A stretch of 19,550 nt of DNA, from the NCBI GenBank assembly GCA_900553355.1, contig USDK01000048.1, positions 1 through 19,550 of the forward strand, read 5' to 3'. Below, piece after piece: positions 1 through 6,543 of the stretch (position 1 is its first letter; each line of letters begins with the position of its first letter). The position numbers and the translations under genes are program-made. This DNA comes from an uncultured Lachnospiraceae bacterium (GTDB lineage Bacteria > Bacillota > Clostridia > Lachnospirales > Lachnospiraceae). The notes beneath the pieces were generated by a model. It saw nothing but the letters and a program-made list of their open reading frames with translations, made no database searches and was not told the origin of the DNA.

Positions 1-28
1 GGGGATTTCCAGAAATCCCCCGTCCCCA
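1..28. repeat. REP palindrome copy A, cut by window edge
   Basis: GC-rich palindrome whose left arm is truncated by the window start. The visible core is GGGGATTTC-CA-GAAATCCCC followed by CGTCCCCA. It matches the copies at 889-930 and 3341-3388 apart from a changed centre. It sits just beyond the 3' end of the RAYT gene, so it forms the downstream half of a REP pair around that gene. In RNA it would be a stable hairpin and may help end transcription of the transposase gene. Confidence 0.8.
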
Positions 29-37
29 CCTAAGGCG

Positions 38-65
38 AAAACATCCCTTTTCCACATTATCCACT
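38..65. repeat. Left inner inverted repeat of the RAYT unit, with two DnaA-like 9-mers
   Basis: Positions 38-56 read AAAACATCCCTTTTCCACA. The reverse complement of 856-876, at the other end of the RAYT unit, is the same sequence with two single-base insertions. The segment ends in two abutting 9-mers, TTTTCCACA (48-56) and TTATCCACT (57-65). The second is one base from the DnaA box TTATCCACA and overlaps the first base of the RAYT stop codon. The inverted arrangement is directly visible; any role as an element end is inference. Confidence 0.55.
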
Positions 66-832
66 TACTGAATCTTGTTTTTCACTATGTCCCGGATATT
101 TTCCATATTTTTTCTGGAAAGGCCTAAAGCCTGTTTGACCTTTTTATCATAATCTGCTCTTAATTCCGCGCAATCCAGAATTTCTCGCAATGCAACATCC
201 TTTTCTAGGGCACACTCGTTCAGGATCTGCTCCGCAATCTCTACTCTCTGTTCTAATTCGTCTTCTTTAACATCAATAAAAATGTCCTGACATTTACTTT
301 CATGGAATTCCATAAACGCCTGGCTGCTTCCGAACCGTTCCTTTATTTTCTTATAAGCGTCTGCACATAAAATCTGGTCTTCTTCTTTCAGAATCGTATA
401 ATATTCCCTCATGCTGCCGTACCGGTAACCGATCAAATCTTGAGACAGTTTTGCCTTCACGGGGTTCAAATGTATATATCTTAGACAATTCCAAAAATAA
501 GACTCTGTCTCTACACATTGACTTCGGTAACGGTTTTGAAAAACATATCCGGATCTCTGATGTTTATAGTTGTAATATAATGCGTATTTTGCTGAGATTA
601 CAGCCATGAATAGTGCCAATGCTGCTAATTCGCCTTGCACCAGCATATGAAAATGATTTGGCATAATGCAATATGCATAGAAATTTATTCCATATTTTCG
701 GTAGCTTTCACGAATAATATTTTCCATCCTCGTACGTTCTCTTTTTTCCGCAAATATAGAACGTCTTTCTATCCCTCGATTAACAAGATGGTAAATTTTC
801 GTGCTGCTTTCTTTCCTTGCCTCTCGCGCCAT
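65..832 (-). CDS. REP-associated tyrosine transposase (RAYT, Y1_Tnp family)
   Basis: Predicted single-strand DNA transposase/nuclease of the IS200-like Y1 HUH superfamily, 255 aa. Visible motifs are the early segment YHLVNRG (14-20), the HUH-type metal site in CIMPNHFHMLV (H60-F61-H62) and the later block RYIHLNPVKA, whose Tyr119 is the likely nucleophile. About 90 residues of charged, helical C-terminal extension follow the Y1 domain; I do not recognise its function. The start at 832 is chosen for its AAGGAGG site seven bases upstream. A reading frame continues upstream to 928, but that part is only translation of the REP palindrome. The gene lies between two REP copies, as is typical of RAYT genes, and looks more AT-rich than its neighbours, suggesting acquisition. 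Known RAYTs bind and cleave their own REP sequences; activity here is inferred from intact motifs. Family confidence is high. Confidence 0.9.
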   Translation of the reverse strand: MAREARKESSTKIYHLVNRGIERRSIFAEKRERTRMENIIRESYRKYGINFYAYCIMPNHFHMLVQGELAALALFMAVISAKYALYYNYKHQRSGYVFQNRYRSQCVETESYFWNCLRYIHLNPVKAKLSQDLIGYRYGSMREYYTILKEEDQILCADAYKKIKERFGSSQAFMEFHESKCQDIFIDVKEDELEQRVEIAEQILNECALEKDVALREILDCAELRADYDKKVKQALGLSRKNMENIRDIVKNKIQ

Positions 833-843
833 TGAATCCCTCC

Positions 844-876
844 TTTTCCACATTTTGTGGAAAAAGGGATGGTTTT
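844..876. repeat. RAYT upstream hairpin and right inner inverted repeat
   Basis: TTTTCCACA (844-852) and TGTGGAAAA (856-864) form a perfect 9-bp stem with a 3-base loop. In the minus-strand mRNA the hairpin's 3' arm runs into the Shine-Dalgarno AAGGAGG (845-839), so it may limit ribosome access to the transposase gene. Positions 856-876 are the inverted partner of 38-56. Confidence 0.6.
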
Positions 877-881
877 TTATT

Positions 882-938
882 AAAACTTCATTGGGGACGG
901 GGGATTCCCGGGAATCCCCCGTCCCCAATGAAAGTTTT
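882..938. repeat. REP palindrome copy B between RAYT and proS
   Basis: Bases 889-930 are a perfect 42-base palindrome centred on ATTCCCGGGAAT, with GGGGACGGGGG and CCCCCGTCCCC arms. An outer AAAACTT/AAGTTTT pair (882-888 and 932-938, one-base bulge) extends it to the last base of the proS stop codon. In the minus-strand transcript it is a long hairpin directly after proS and may act as its transcript end. It differs from copy C at paired positions in both arms, so the dyad is preserved. Confidence 0.9.
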
Positions 939-2377
939 TAGTAAGATTTTCCCCAATATACCATATGCTTTGCGGGTTTTCCACACCATATGCATTTATC
1001 GGAGATCATTTCTTCATCTTCGATCAGACATCTGGTCGCTGCGCCGCCTGTGGCATATTTTACTTCGCCTTCGCATTCTGGATCGCCGCACCAGCATGCT
1101 TTTACGAAACCGCGGTTTGCTTTGAATTTCTCTACCATTTCATCCATAGTGACTGCGGTATCAATATGATCCTGCAGGAACTGGTTTGCCCTGTCATACA
1201 TATCCTTCTGTTCCTGTTCAAGAATCTCGCGCAGTTTTACTGCGATCTCGTCAAGAGATACCACAATCTTCTCGCGGTTATCGCGACGTACGACTACCAC
1301 CTGATTTTTCTCAATATCTTTCGGGCCGATTTCGATACGTGTCGGAATACCAAGGATTTCCTGCTCGGAGAATTTCCAACCGGTACTCTTATCGGAATCA
1401 TCAATTTTTACTCTATATCCTGCTTTTTTCAGTTCATCAAGCAGGGCATATGCTCTGTCAAGCACGCCTTCTTTATGCTGTGCGATCGGAATGATCCGGC
1501 ATTCTACCGGTGCTACGTGCGGCGGCAGCACCAGACCGTCATCGTCTCCGTGAACCATGATCAGGGCGCCGATACTTCTGGTGGACCATCCCCAGGAGGT
1601 CTCGTAAGCACTCTGAAGCTGATTATTTTTATCTACATATTTGATACCGAATGCATCCGGGAATCCGCTTCCAAAGAAATGGCTTGTTGCAGACTGCAGT
1701 GCTTTTCCATCGTGCATCAGAGCTTCGATCGTATAAGTATCCTGTGCTCCGGCAAATTTCTCATGCTCTGCTTTTCTTCCTGCTACGAACGGAATTGCCA
1801 TGGTCTCTCTATAACAGTCTTTATAAACTTCCCACATCTGGATCGTTCTTTCTTCGGCCTCTTCGTATGTTGCATGAAGAGTGTGGCCTTCCTGCCATAA
1901 AAATTCTCTGGAACGCAGGAACGGTCTTGTCGTCTTTTCCCAGCGCAGTACCGAGTTCCACTGATTCCATACCTTTGGAAGGTCTCTGTAGGAACGGACT
2001 GTCTTTGACCACAGATCACAGAACATCGTCTCGGAAGTCGGACGGATACACATTCTTTCCTGAAGTCTTTCCATTCCACCGTGTGTTACCCAGGCAACTT
2101 CCGGCGCAAAGCCTTCTACATGCTCCGCTTCTTTTTCCAGCAGGCTCTCCGGAATCAGCACCGGCAGATACACATTTTCTACTCCTGTTTCTTTAAAACG
2201 TCTGTCAAGATCTGCCTGGATCAGTTCCCAGATAGCATAGCCGTTTGGCAGATAATTCAGACATCCTTTTACGCTTGAATAATCACACAGTTCTGCCTCG
2301 CGGACAACATCCGTATACCACTGTGCGAAATTTTCATCACGAGGCGTAATGTTTTTGACCAATTTTTCCTTTGCCAT
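938..2377 (-). CDS. proS: Prolyl-tRNA synthetase, archaeal/eukaryal-like (type 3) form
   Basis: Class II aminoacyl-tRNA synthetase charging tRNA-Pro in the cytoplasm; 479 aa, the usual size of the form without the bacterial editing insertion. Visible are the TXE-type segment IRPTSET (111-117), motif 2 around VLRWEKTTRPFLRSREFLWQE, a motif 3 region with SWGWSTRSIGALIMVHGDDDG, and a C-terminal Cys-rich domain (CWCGDPEC and CIWC, Cys428-Cys465) ending in WGKSY, typical of this type. The chosen start is the ATG at 2377-2375 with AAAAGGAG about ten bases upstream; an in-frame extension to 2446 has no such site and lies in leader RNA. The gene is expressed singly from the promoter at 2769-2741 and controlled by the T-box leader. 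Its stop codon touches REP copy B. Confidence 0.97.
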   Translation of the reverse strand: MAKEKLVKNITPRDENFAQWYTDVVREAELCDYSSVKGCLNYLPNGYAIWELIQADLDRRFKETGVENVYLPVLIPESLLEKEAEHVEGFAPEVAWVTHGGMERLQERMCIRPTSETMFCDLWSKTVRSYRDLPKVWNQWNSVLRWEKTTRPFLRSREFLWQEGHTLHATYEEAEERTIQMWEVYKDCYRETMAIPFVAGRKAEHEKFAGAQDTYTIEALMHDGKALQSATSHFFGSGFPDAFGIKYVDKNNQLQSAYETSWGWSTRSIGALIMVHGDDDGLVLPPHVAPVECRIIPIAQHKEGVLDRAYALLDELKKAGYRVKIDDSDKSTGWKFSEQEILGIPTRIEIGPKDIEKNQVVVVRRDNREKIVVSLDEIAVKLREILEQEQKDMYDRANQFLQDHIDTAVTMDEMVEKFKANRGFVKACWCGDPECEGEVKYATGGAATRCLIEDEEMISDKCIWCGKPAKHMVYWGKSY

Positions 2378-2433
2378 GTCTCTTCTCTCCTTTTCAACGC
2401 ATGATACACAGGGCTCCTTCCCTGCACCTTCTT

Positions 2434-2455
2434 TGGCAGACATCATTTTCTGCCA
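2434..2455 (-). other. Small hairpin in proS 5' UTR
   Basis: TGGCAGA and TCTGCCA (2434-2440 and 2449-2455) form a perfect 7-bp stem with an 8-base loop, between the T-box terminator and the proS start. No U-run follows, so it is not a second terminator. It may stabilise the processed read-through mRNA; function unknown. Confidence 0.45.
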
Positions 2456-2489
2456 GACATTTGTTTATCAGAAGCGCTTTACGACATAT

Positions 2490-2541
2490 AAAAACGCCGA
2501 TCTTCGCGCTCCCCAAAAAGGGACCGAAAAGCTCGGCGGTA
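2490..2541 (-). terminator. T-box-linked intrinsic terminator of the proS leader
   Basis: Stem CGCCGA/TCGGCG with an inner stem (CUU.UCG against CGA.AAG) and a TTTTT tail at 2494-2490 on the minus strand. The 5' arm shares bases with the T-box sequence, so antiterminator and terminator are mutually exclusive. Confidence 0.85.
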
Positions 2542-2712
2542 CCACCCTAGTTAACTGCAGCTGTCCGCAGTTCTCTCATTTACCATATAACGCTGGCAGA
2601 ACGCTGCACTTTCATGCAGAGGCTCCAAGGCCGGTTCCATCGAAACTTCCGGCAGGAATCTCACACCATCTGATCCCCTCTCTGAGCCAGTTCCCATGTA
2701 CTAATCCTCTTC
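2490..2712 (-). promoter_or_regulatory. T-box riboswitch, tRNA-Pro specific, controlling proS
   Basis: Senses uncharged tRNA-Pro and permits proS transcription when it accumulates. Stem I is closed by AGAGG (2710-2706) and CCTCT. The AGTA of the specifier loop follows the 5' strand. The opposite side reads GGAA-CCG-GCC, giving CCG (2634-2632) as specifier, a proline codon. The conserved T-box AGGGTGGTACCGC lies at 2548-2536; its TGGT bulge would pair with a tRNA 3' end ACCA. The competing terminator pairs CGCCGA with TCGGCG and ends in a T-run at 2494-2490. Element, strand and specifier all agree with proS downstream. Confidence 0.93.
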
Positions 2713-2740
2713 ATAGCCCAAAAATCTTGAGTTAACCGTA

Positions 2741-2769
2741 ATTCTAATCTATCGCTTCGGATTTGTCAA
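2741..2769 (-). promoter_or_regulatory. proS promoter
   Basis: Perfect -35 TTGACA (2769-2764), 17-base spacer, -10 TAGAAT (2746-2741). Places the transcript start shortly before the first T-box helix, as expected. Confidence 0.85.
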
Positions 2770-2806
2770 GGCTGTTTTCCCCTCAGATTTCCCTGTTACT
2801 AAGGAT

Positions 2807-2835
2807 TTGCATATTTTTCTACACTATGCTTAAAT
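2807..2835 (+). promoter_or_regulatory. Probable promoter of the RluA-family gene
   Basis: TTGCAT (2807-2812), 17-base spacer, TTAAAT (2830-2835) preceded by TGC, resembling an extended -10. Lies about 30 bases before the ribosome site of the gene at 2864. Confidence 0.5.
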
Positions 2836-2863
2836 AGAAGAAAATATGAAACGGAGGAAATAT

Positions 2864-3628
2864 ATGGCACACTCTTTTCAACCGGCAGCTTTAAATATTT
2901 TATATGAAGACGATCAGATCATCGTCTGTGTCAAGCCCCACGGAATCGCAACCCAGTCTCGTTCCCTTGCCGCTCCCGATATGGTACGGCTGATCAAATC
3001 CCACCTTTATCATTCCGGCGCTGCTCACTCTTCCAGATCCGGAAACGAACCTTATCTGGCCGTCATCCACCGCCTGGACCAGCCCGTCTCCGGCATACTG
3101 GTTTTCGCCAAGACTCCTGCTGCCGCCCGGGAACTGAACCGTCAGCTGCAGGATCCAGAAAAATCCTCTTTCGGCAAATACTATCGGGCACTTGTGGAAA
3201 AAAAGCCTGCTCGTGAGCATGGGATTCTTGAAAATTATCTTTGTAAGGACAGCCGGACAAACACCTCCCGGGTCTGTGACGCCTCCACTCCCGGAGCCAG
3301 ACTCGCCCGACTTGAATTCCACACCACTGTGGATAACTTCTTTCATTGGGGACGGGGGATTTCCGGAAATCCCCCGTCCCCAATGAAACCGGCGGAGCTG
3401 TTTATCCACATTTTCACCGGCCGCCACCACCAGATACGGGTGCAGCTTGCGAATATCGGCTGTCCGATTGTGGGCGACACGAAGTATAATCCGCATTCGA
3501 TGTGGAATGTGGGGAAAAATGGCTGGCAGCAGATTTATCTGTGTGCCTGTAAGCTGTCGTTTCTCCATCCTAAGACTGGAAAACCGATGGTTTTTGAACT
3601 TGAAGACGCCAGCGCCTGTGGGTTTTAA
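2864..3628 (+). CDS. RluA-family RNA pseudouridine synthase carrying an in-frame REP insertion
   Basis: Predicted to isomerise uridine to pseudouridine in rRNA or tRNA; target unknown. 254 aa. The catalytic motif is HRLDQPVSGILVFAKT with Asp72. The substrate-binding block FTGRHHQIRVQLA (184-196) and the tail segment LHPKTGKP are family hallmarks. Start at 2864 is preferred over the ATG at 2846 because GGAGG lies six bases before it. Residues 160-175 (FHWGRGISGNPPSPMK) are encoded exactly by the 48-base palindrome at 3341-3388. They interrupt the stretch between LEFHTTVDN and PAELFIHIFTGR, where family members have a turn between two strands. The frame is kept and no stop is introduced, so the protein may still be active. 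Transcribed divergently from proS; its 3' end overlaps a hairpin. Confidence 0.9.
   Translation: MAHSFQPAALNILYEDDQIIVCVKPHGIATQSRSLAAPDMVRLIKSHLYHSGAAHSSRSGNEPYLAVIHRLDQPVSGILVFAKTPAAARELNRQLQDPEKSSFGKYYRALVEKKPAREHGILENYLCKDSRTNTSRVCDASTPGARLARLEFHTTVDNFFHWGRGISGNPPSPMKPAELFIHIFTGRHHQIRVQLANIGCPIVGDTKYNPHSMWNVGKNGWQQIYLCACKLSFLHPKTGKPMVFELEDASACGF
3341..3388. repeat. REP palindrome copy C, inside the RluA-family gene
   Basis: A perfect 48-base palindrome (arms 3341-3364 and 3365-3388), centre ATTTCCGGAAAT, outer ends TTTCATTGG and CCAATGAAA. It starts on a codon boundary and is 16 codons long. Its arms match copies A and B. Two exact DnaA-box 9-mers in inverted orientation bracket it at 3328-3336 and 3402-3410. 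Confidence 0.95.
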
Positions 3629-3650
3629 CTTCCCATGAGCGCTGGCGTCT
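3604..3650. terminator. Hairpin spanning the stop codon of the RluA-family gene
   Basis: Perfect 12-bp inverted repeat AGACGCCAGCGC (3604-3615) and GCGCTGGCGTCT (3639-3650), with an inner TGGG/CCCA pair. The stop codon is in the loop region. It lies between the convergent RluA-family and thrE-like genes, so a bidirectional transcript-ending role is likely, but neither strand has a real U-run after it. Confidence 0.5.
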
Positions 3651-3694
3651 ATTATGTGCGATATCGAACCAGACGGCTGAACCAGCTGAACCGC

Positions 3695-4933
3695 CTAGAC
3701 AGTCTTTTCCCCTACATGATATTCCATCTTCTTAGCATAAAGGATGATTCTGGATACGACGTCTACGATCAGGAATCCCAAGGCAATCGCAAGGCAGGTC
3801 TCCAGAAGGACGCTGGTCTCTTCGCCTGCCATGGCAGCGTCGCCGCTGACCCAGCCGTACATCATGTAATACAGATTGGGTCCGGGGATCAGTGGAAATG
3901 CGGACGCTGTCAGAAAAATCGTGGCCGGAGCCTTATTGATCCGGGACATGATGAACGCATAGGCCGCCACAAAAATAGCTCCCGCCATAGTCGCCCCGAA
4001 ATTGCTGGGCCACACCGCAAATACCACCAGATAGATCGCCCAGGTGAAGAACGCGCCGATTCCCGAAAAGATCACCTGTTTCCCTTTGATCTTAAACCAC
4101 AGCGCAAAACCTACACAGGCCACGGTACAGGATATCAGCTGGATCACCTCGCTGTGGTTCAGGATAAATCCATCGGATTCTCCCTCTCCCAGAAGCTGCA
4201 TGGCGATAGCGATTCCGAATGCGATTCCCGCCGCTCCCAGGATTGAATTCATGATATTGATCAGACCAGATATAAAGTCTCTCTGCAGCACTTCCCGGAT
4301 ACCATTGGTGGTACTGAGCGCACTGATCAGCAGCATGACAATTCCGATCATAATCCGGTCCGGATGGGTTCCGATTCCCAGAAATCCCATCCCGATAATC
4401 ACAACTTCTGCAAGAAATGCCAGGATCAGGTTATAGATCAGAAGATTACTCTCCCTCTTTCCCAGCCAGTTCCCGACAAATACAATCATCAAAGATACCA
4501 GAGCTGCCACAATGCCGTCCGTCAGGCCACATCCAAAGAAAACAGCAAACCCTGTGCCTCCCATGATCCCGGCCAGATATTTAATCCAGAGCGGCTGATC
4601 CTCCCGGTTCATAACTTCCATATATTTCTCATGAAGTTCTTCTGCATCCGGCGTATTCTGACAGACATACCGGGCCAGATTATTCAGATAGTCCAGCCGG
4701 TCATAATTGATCCCTGTTGACTCAATATGACGAATCTGCGTCAGCATCTGTCCCTCCGGCGTCTTTACCGTAATCTGAATATTGCTGGGAATCGCAAACA
4801 CATCATACCGCACAAACCCATAACTTTTGCACATACGGTACAAGGTATCATCCAAACGGAAATTTTCTGCGCCACTGCACAGCATGGCCTCTCCGATATC
4901 CAGAATCCCTTCCAAAATCCTTTCATAATTCAT
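3695..4933 (-). CDS. ThrE-type threonine/serine exporter family membrane protein (fused two-domain form)
   Basis: Predicted inner-membrane exporter, possibly for threonine/serine. 412 aa. The N-terminal cytosolic part (about 1-115) contains the family segment SGAENFRLDDTL (20-31). About ten hydrophobic segments follow, from roughly residue 117 to 400. The first five belong to the ThrE (DUF1212) domain. After the hydrophilic patch EGESDGFILNH, the rest resembles the ThrE_2 (DUF3815) domain, including ASAFPLIPGPNLYYMMY (343-359). In many Firmicutes these are two adjacent genes; here they form one polypeptide. It has its own promoter at 5019-4991 downstream of the spoVG terminator and appears monocistronic. 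The substrate is inferred from family only. Confidence 0.85.
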   Translation of the reverse strand: MNYERILEGILDIGEAMLCSGAENFRLDDTLYRMCKSYGFVRYDVFAIPSNIQITVKTPEGQMLTQIRHIESTGINYDRLDYLNNLARYVCQNTPDAEELHEKYMEVMNREDQPLWIKYLAGIMGGTGFAVFFGCGLTDGIVAALVSLMIVFVGNWLGKRESNLLIYNLILAFLAEVVIIGMGFLGIGTHPDRIMIGIVMLLISALSTTNGIREVLQRDFISGLINIMNSILGAAGIAFGIAIAMQLLGEGESDGFILNHSEVIQLISCTVACVGFALWFKIKGKQVIFSGIGAFFTWAIYLVVFAVWPSNFGATMAGAIFVAAYAFIMSRINKAPATIFLTASAFPLIPGPNLYYMMYGWVSGDAAMAGEETSVLLETCLAIALGFLIVDVVSRIILYAKKMEYHVGEKTV

Positions 4934-4990
4934 TTTCCTGCATACCCTCCAGTCTCACAGTCTTGTTGTCTCCTGTTGCATCTAAAGCAC

Positions 4991-5019
4991 ATTGTAGAGA
5001 ATAACCGTCCGGAATGCAA
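4991..5019 (-). promoter_or_regulatory. Promoter of the thrE-like gene
   Basis: -35 TTGCAT (5019-5014), 17-base spacer, -10 TACAAT (4996-4991), between the spoVG terminator and the exporter start. Confidence 0.7.
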
Positions 5020-5038
5020 GCACCTGTTTTTGAATTTT

Positions 5039-5079
5039 CAAAAAAAGAGCAGCGCTTCTGCTCCCTGCAAAAGCGCTGC
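5039..5079 (-). terminator. Rho-independent terminator of glgC-glgD-spoVG
   Basis: On the minus strand GCAGCGCTT (5079-5071) pairs with AAGCGCTGC (5057-5049), a perfect 9-bp stem, followed by TC and a 7-base T-run (5046-5040). Confidence 0.9.
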
Positions 5080-5106
5080 CCTTTTCCCTCGTTTTTTTAA
5101 TTTACC

Positions 5107-5388
5107 TTATGCCTGAACTAAGTCGTCTTCTGTTTCCAGCGCCTCCTGGTATTTCTCCAGGATCATAGTCTGGATCCGCTCTCTTGTCGCGGAATTAATC
5201 GGGTGTGCAATATCCCGGTACTCACCGTCCAATGCCTTCTTACTCGGCATTGCTATGAAAAGTCCCTTCTCGCCTTCAATTACCTTGATGTCATGTACCA
5301 CAAACTCCTCATCCATGGTGATGGAAACCACTGCTTTAAGCTTCCCTTCTTTTGCTACTTTTCTTACTCGTACATCTGTAATCTGCAT
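5107..5388 (-). CDS. spoVG: SpoVG family regulator
   Basis: Small conserved Firmicutes protein, 93 aa, close to the usual length. It begins MQITDVRVRKV and contains the family signature FIAMPSKK followed by YRDIAHPINS. Family members bind RNA/DNA and influence septation, sporulation and, in some species, virulence and cell-wall traits. It lies 36 bases after glgD on the same strand with a purine-rich ribosome site, and the terminator directly after it suggests it is the last gene of the glgC-glgD-spoVG transcript. No separate promoter is evident in the 36-base gap. Linkage to glycogen genes is noted under findings. Confidence 0.96.
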   Translation of the reverse strand: MQITDVRVRKVAKEGKLKAVVSITMDEEFVVHDIKVIEGEKGLFIAMPSKKALDGEYRDIAHPINSATRERIQTMILEKYQEALETEDDLVQA

Positions 5389-5424
5389 CCTTGCTGCCCC
5401 TTTCCTTCTGCGCTGCTGTCATTT

Positions 5425-6543
5425 CTACAGCGCATATCTCTCGTTCTTTTCTACAACTACCTTCACACCATTTTCCCCAACATGACGTGTATTTGCCCTG
5501 ATAGTGTCTCTGCTCTCGACAATACAGTTCTCAATATAGGTATTGTCCCCAAGATAAACGTCATTCAAAATAATGGAATTCTTGATCACACAATTATTCC
5601 CCACAAACGTTTTCTTGAAAAGAATCGAATTTTCCACGGTGCCATTGATAATGCTTCCGCTGGCAACCAGACTGTTTTTTACGACAGCTCCTGGATTGTA
5701 CTTTGCGGGAGGCAGATCGCTGACTTTGGAATAAATCTCCGGACGTTGTTTGAAGAAATATTCCCTGACTTCAGGTCTCAGAAAATCCATGTTTGTCCGA
5801 TAGTATGCATCTACCGTTGATATGTTGCTCCAGTAATCTTTTATTTTATAACCATATAGCTTTTTCAGATTCTTATATCTGATCAAAATATCGGTTACAA
5901 AATCATACCTGTCTTCCTCTGCACAGTGCTCGATCAGATCGATCAGAAGCCGCCTTCTGACTACATAGATCCCGGTCGAGATCGTGCTGGAGTGCGCCAC
6001 CATTGGCTTTTCTTCAAATTCTTCGATCCGCATGGACTCATCCATCTTGATCGTTCCGAACCGGCTGGGATCCTCTTTGGGATCCAGCTCCTTGCAGACA
6101 ACTGTAATATCTGCCTTCTTTGCGATATGGTACTCCAGTACCTTGTTATAATCCATCTTATAGACTGCGTCCCCGGATGTGATGATCACATAGGGTTCAT
6201 GACTTCTTTTCAGGAAATCAAGATTCTGATAGATCGCGTCCGCCGTTCCCCGGTACCAGTATCCGTTATCGGCGGTAATGGTCGGTGTAAATACATACAG
6301 CCCTCCCTGCTTTCTTCCAAAATCCCACCATTTTGATGAATTCAGATGTTCATTCAGCGAGCGTGCATTATACTGTGTCAGCACTGCTACTTTCTGGATA
6401 TGCGAGTTGGTCATATTACTCAGCGTAAAATCAATGGCCCGGTAGCTTCCGGCGATGGGCATCGCCGCTACGGCACGCTTGCTGGTCAGTTCCCGCATCT
6501 TGTGGTTGTTGCCGCCTGCTAATATAATCCCTAGTGCCCTCAT
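5425..6543 (-). CDS. glgD: Glucose-1-phosphate adenylyltransferase regulatory subunit GlgD
   Basis: Partner subunit of ADP-glucose pyrophosphorylase in glycogen synthesis; 372 aa. It keeps the nucleotidyltransferase fold (MRALGIILAG, GSYRAIDFTLSN, SGDAVYKMDY at 123-132) and a C-terminal left-handed beta-helix of hexapeptide-like repeats (NSLVASGSIINGTVENSILFKK). The nucleotide loop, GGQGSRLG in GlgC, is replaced here by GGNNHKMREL, removing the Gly-rich/Arg motif. This fits the known Firmicutes arrangement of catalytic GlgC with a non-catalytic GlgD. Its ATG overlaps the glgC stop as ATGA, implying coupled translation and balanced subunits. Confidence 0.95.
   Translation of the reverse strand: MRALGIILAGGNNHKMRELTSKRAVAAMPIAGSYRAIDFTLSNMTNSHIQKVAVLTQYNARSLNEHLNSSKWWDFGRKQGGLYVFTPTITADNGYWYRGTADAIYQNLDFLKRSHEPYVIITSGDAVYKMDYNKVLEYHIAKKADITVVCKELDPKEDPSRFGTIKMDESMRIEEFEEKPMVAHSSTISTGIYVVRRRLLIDLIEHCAEEDRYDFVTDILIRYKNLKKLYGYKIKDYWSNISTVDAYYRTNMDFLRPEVREYFFKQRPEIYSKVSDLPPAKYNPGAVVKNSLVASGSIINGTVENSILFKKTFVGNNCVIKNSIILNDVYLGDNTYIENCIVESRDTIRANTRHVGENGVKVVVEKNERYAL

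Noticed and set aside
833..928. Upstream in-frame extension of the RAYT gene to 928
   Set aside because: It translates the REP palindrome and hairpin; a strong ribosome site sits directly before the ATG at 832.
1..930. CRISPR array from repeated GC-rich palindromes
   Set aside because: Only isolated palindromes with no regular spacers, and a RAYT gene between them.
965..1900. Long plus-strand reading frame opposite proS
   Set aside because: Antisense shadow of a well-supported synthetase gene with Cys/Phe-rich nonsense composition.
3063..3383. Minus-strand reading frame overlapping the RluA-family gene
   Set aside because: Shadow frame that begins within the palindrome; no family similarity or ribosome site.
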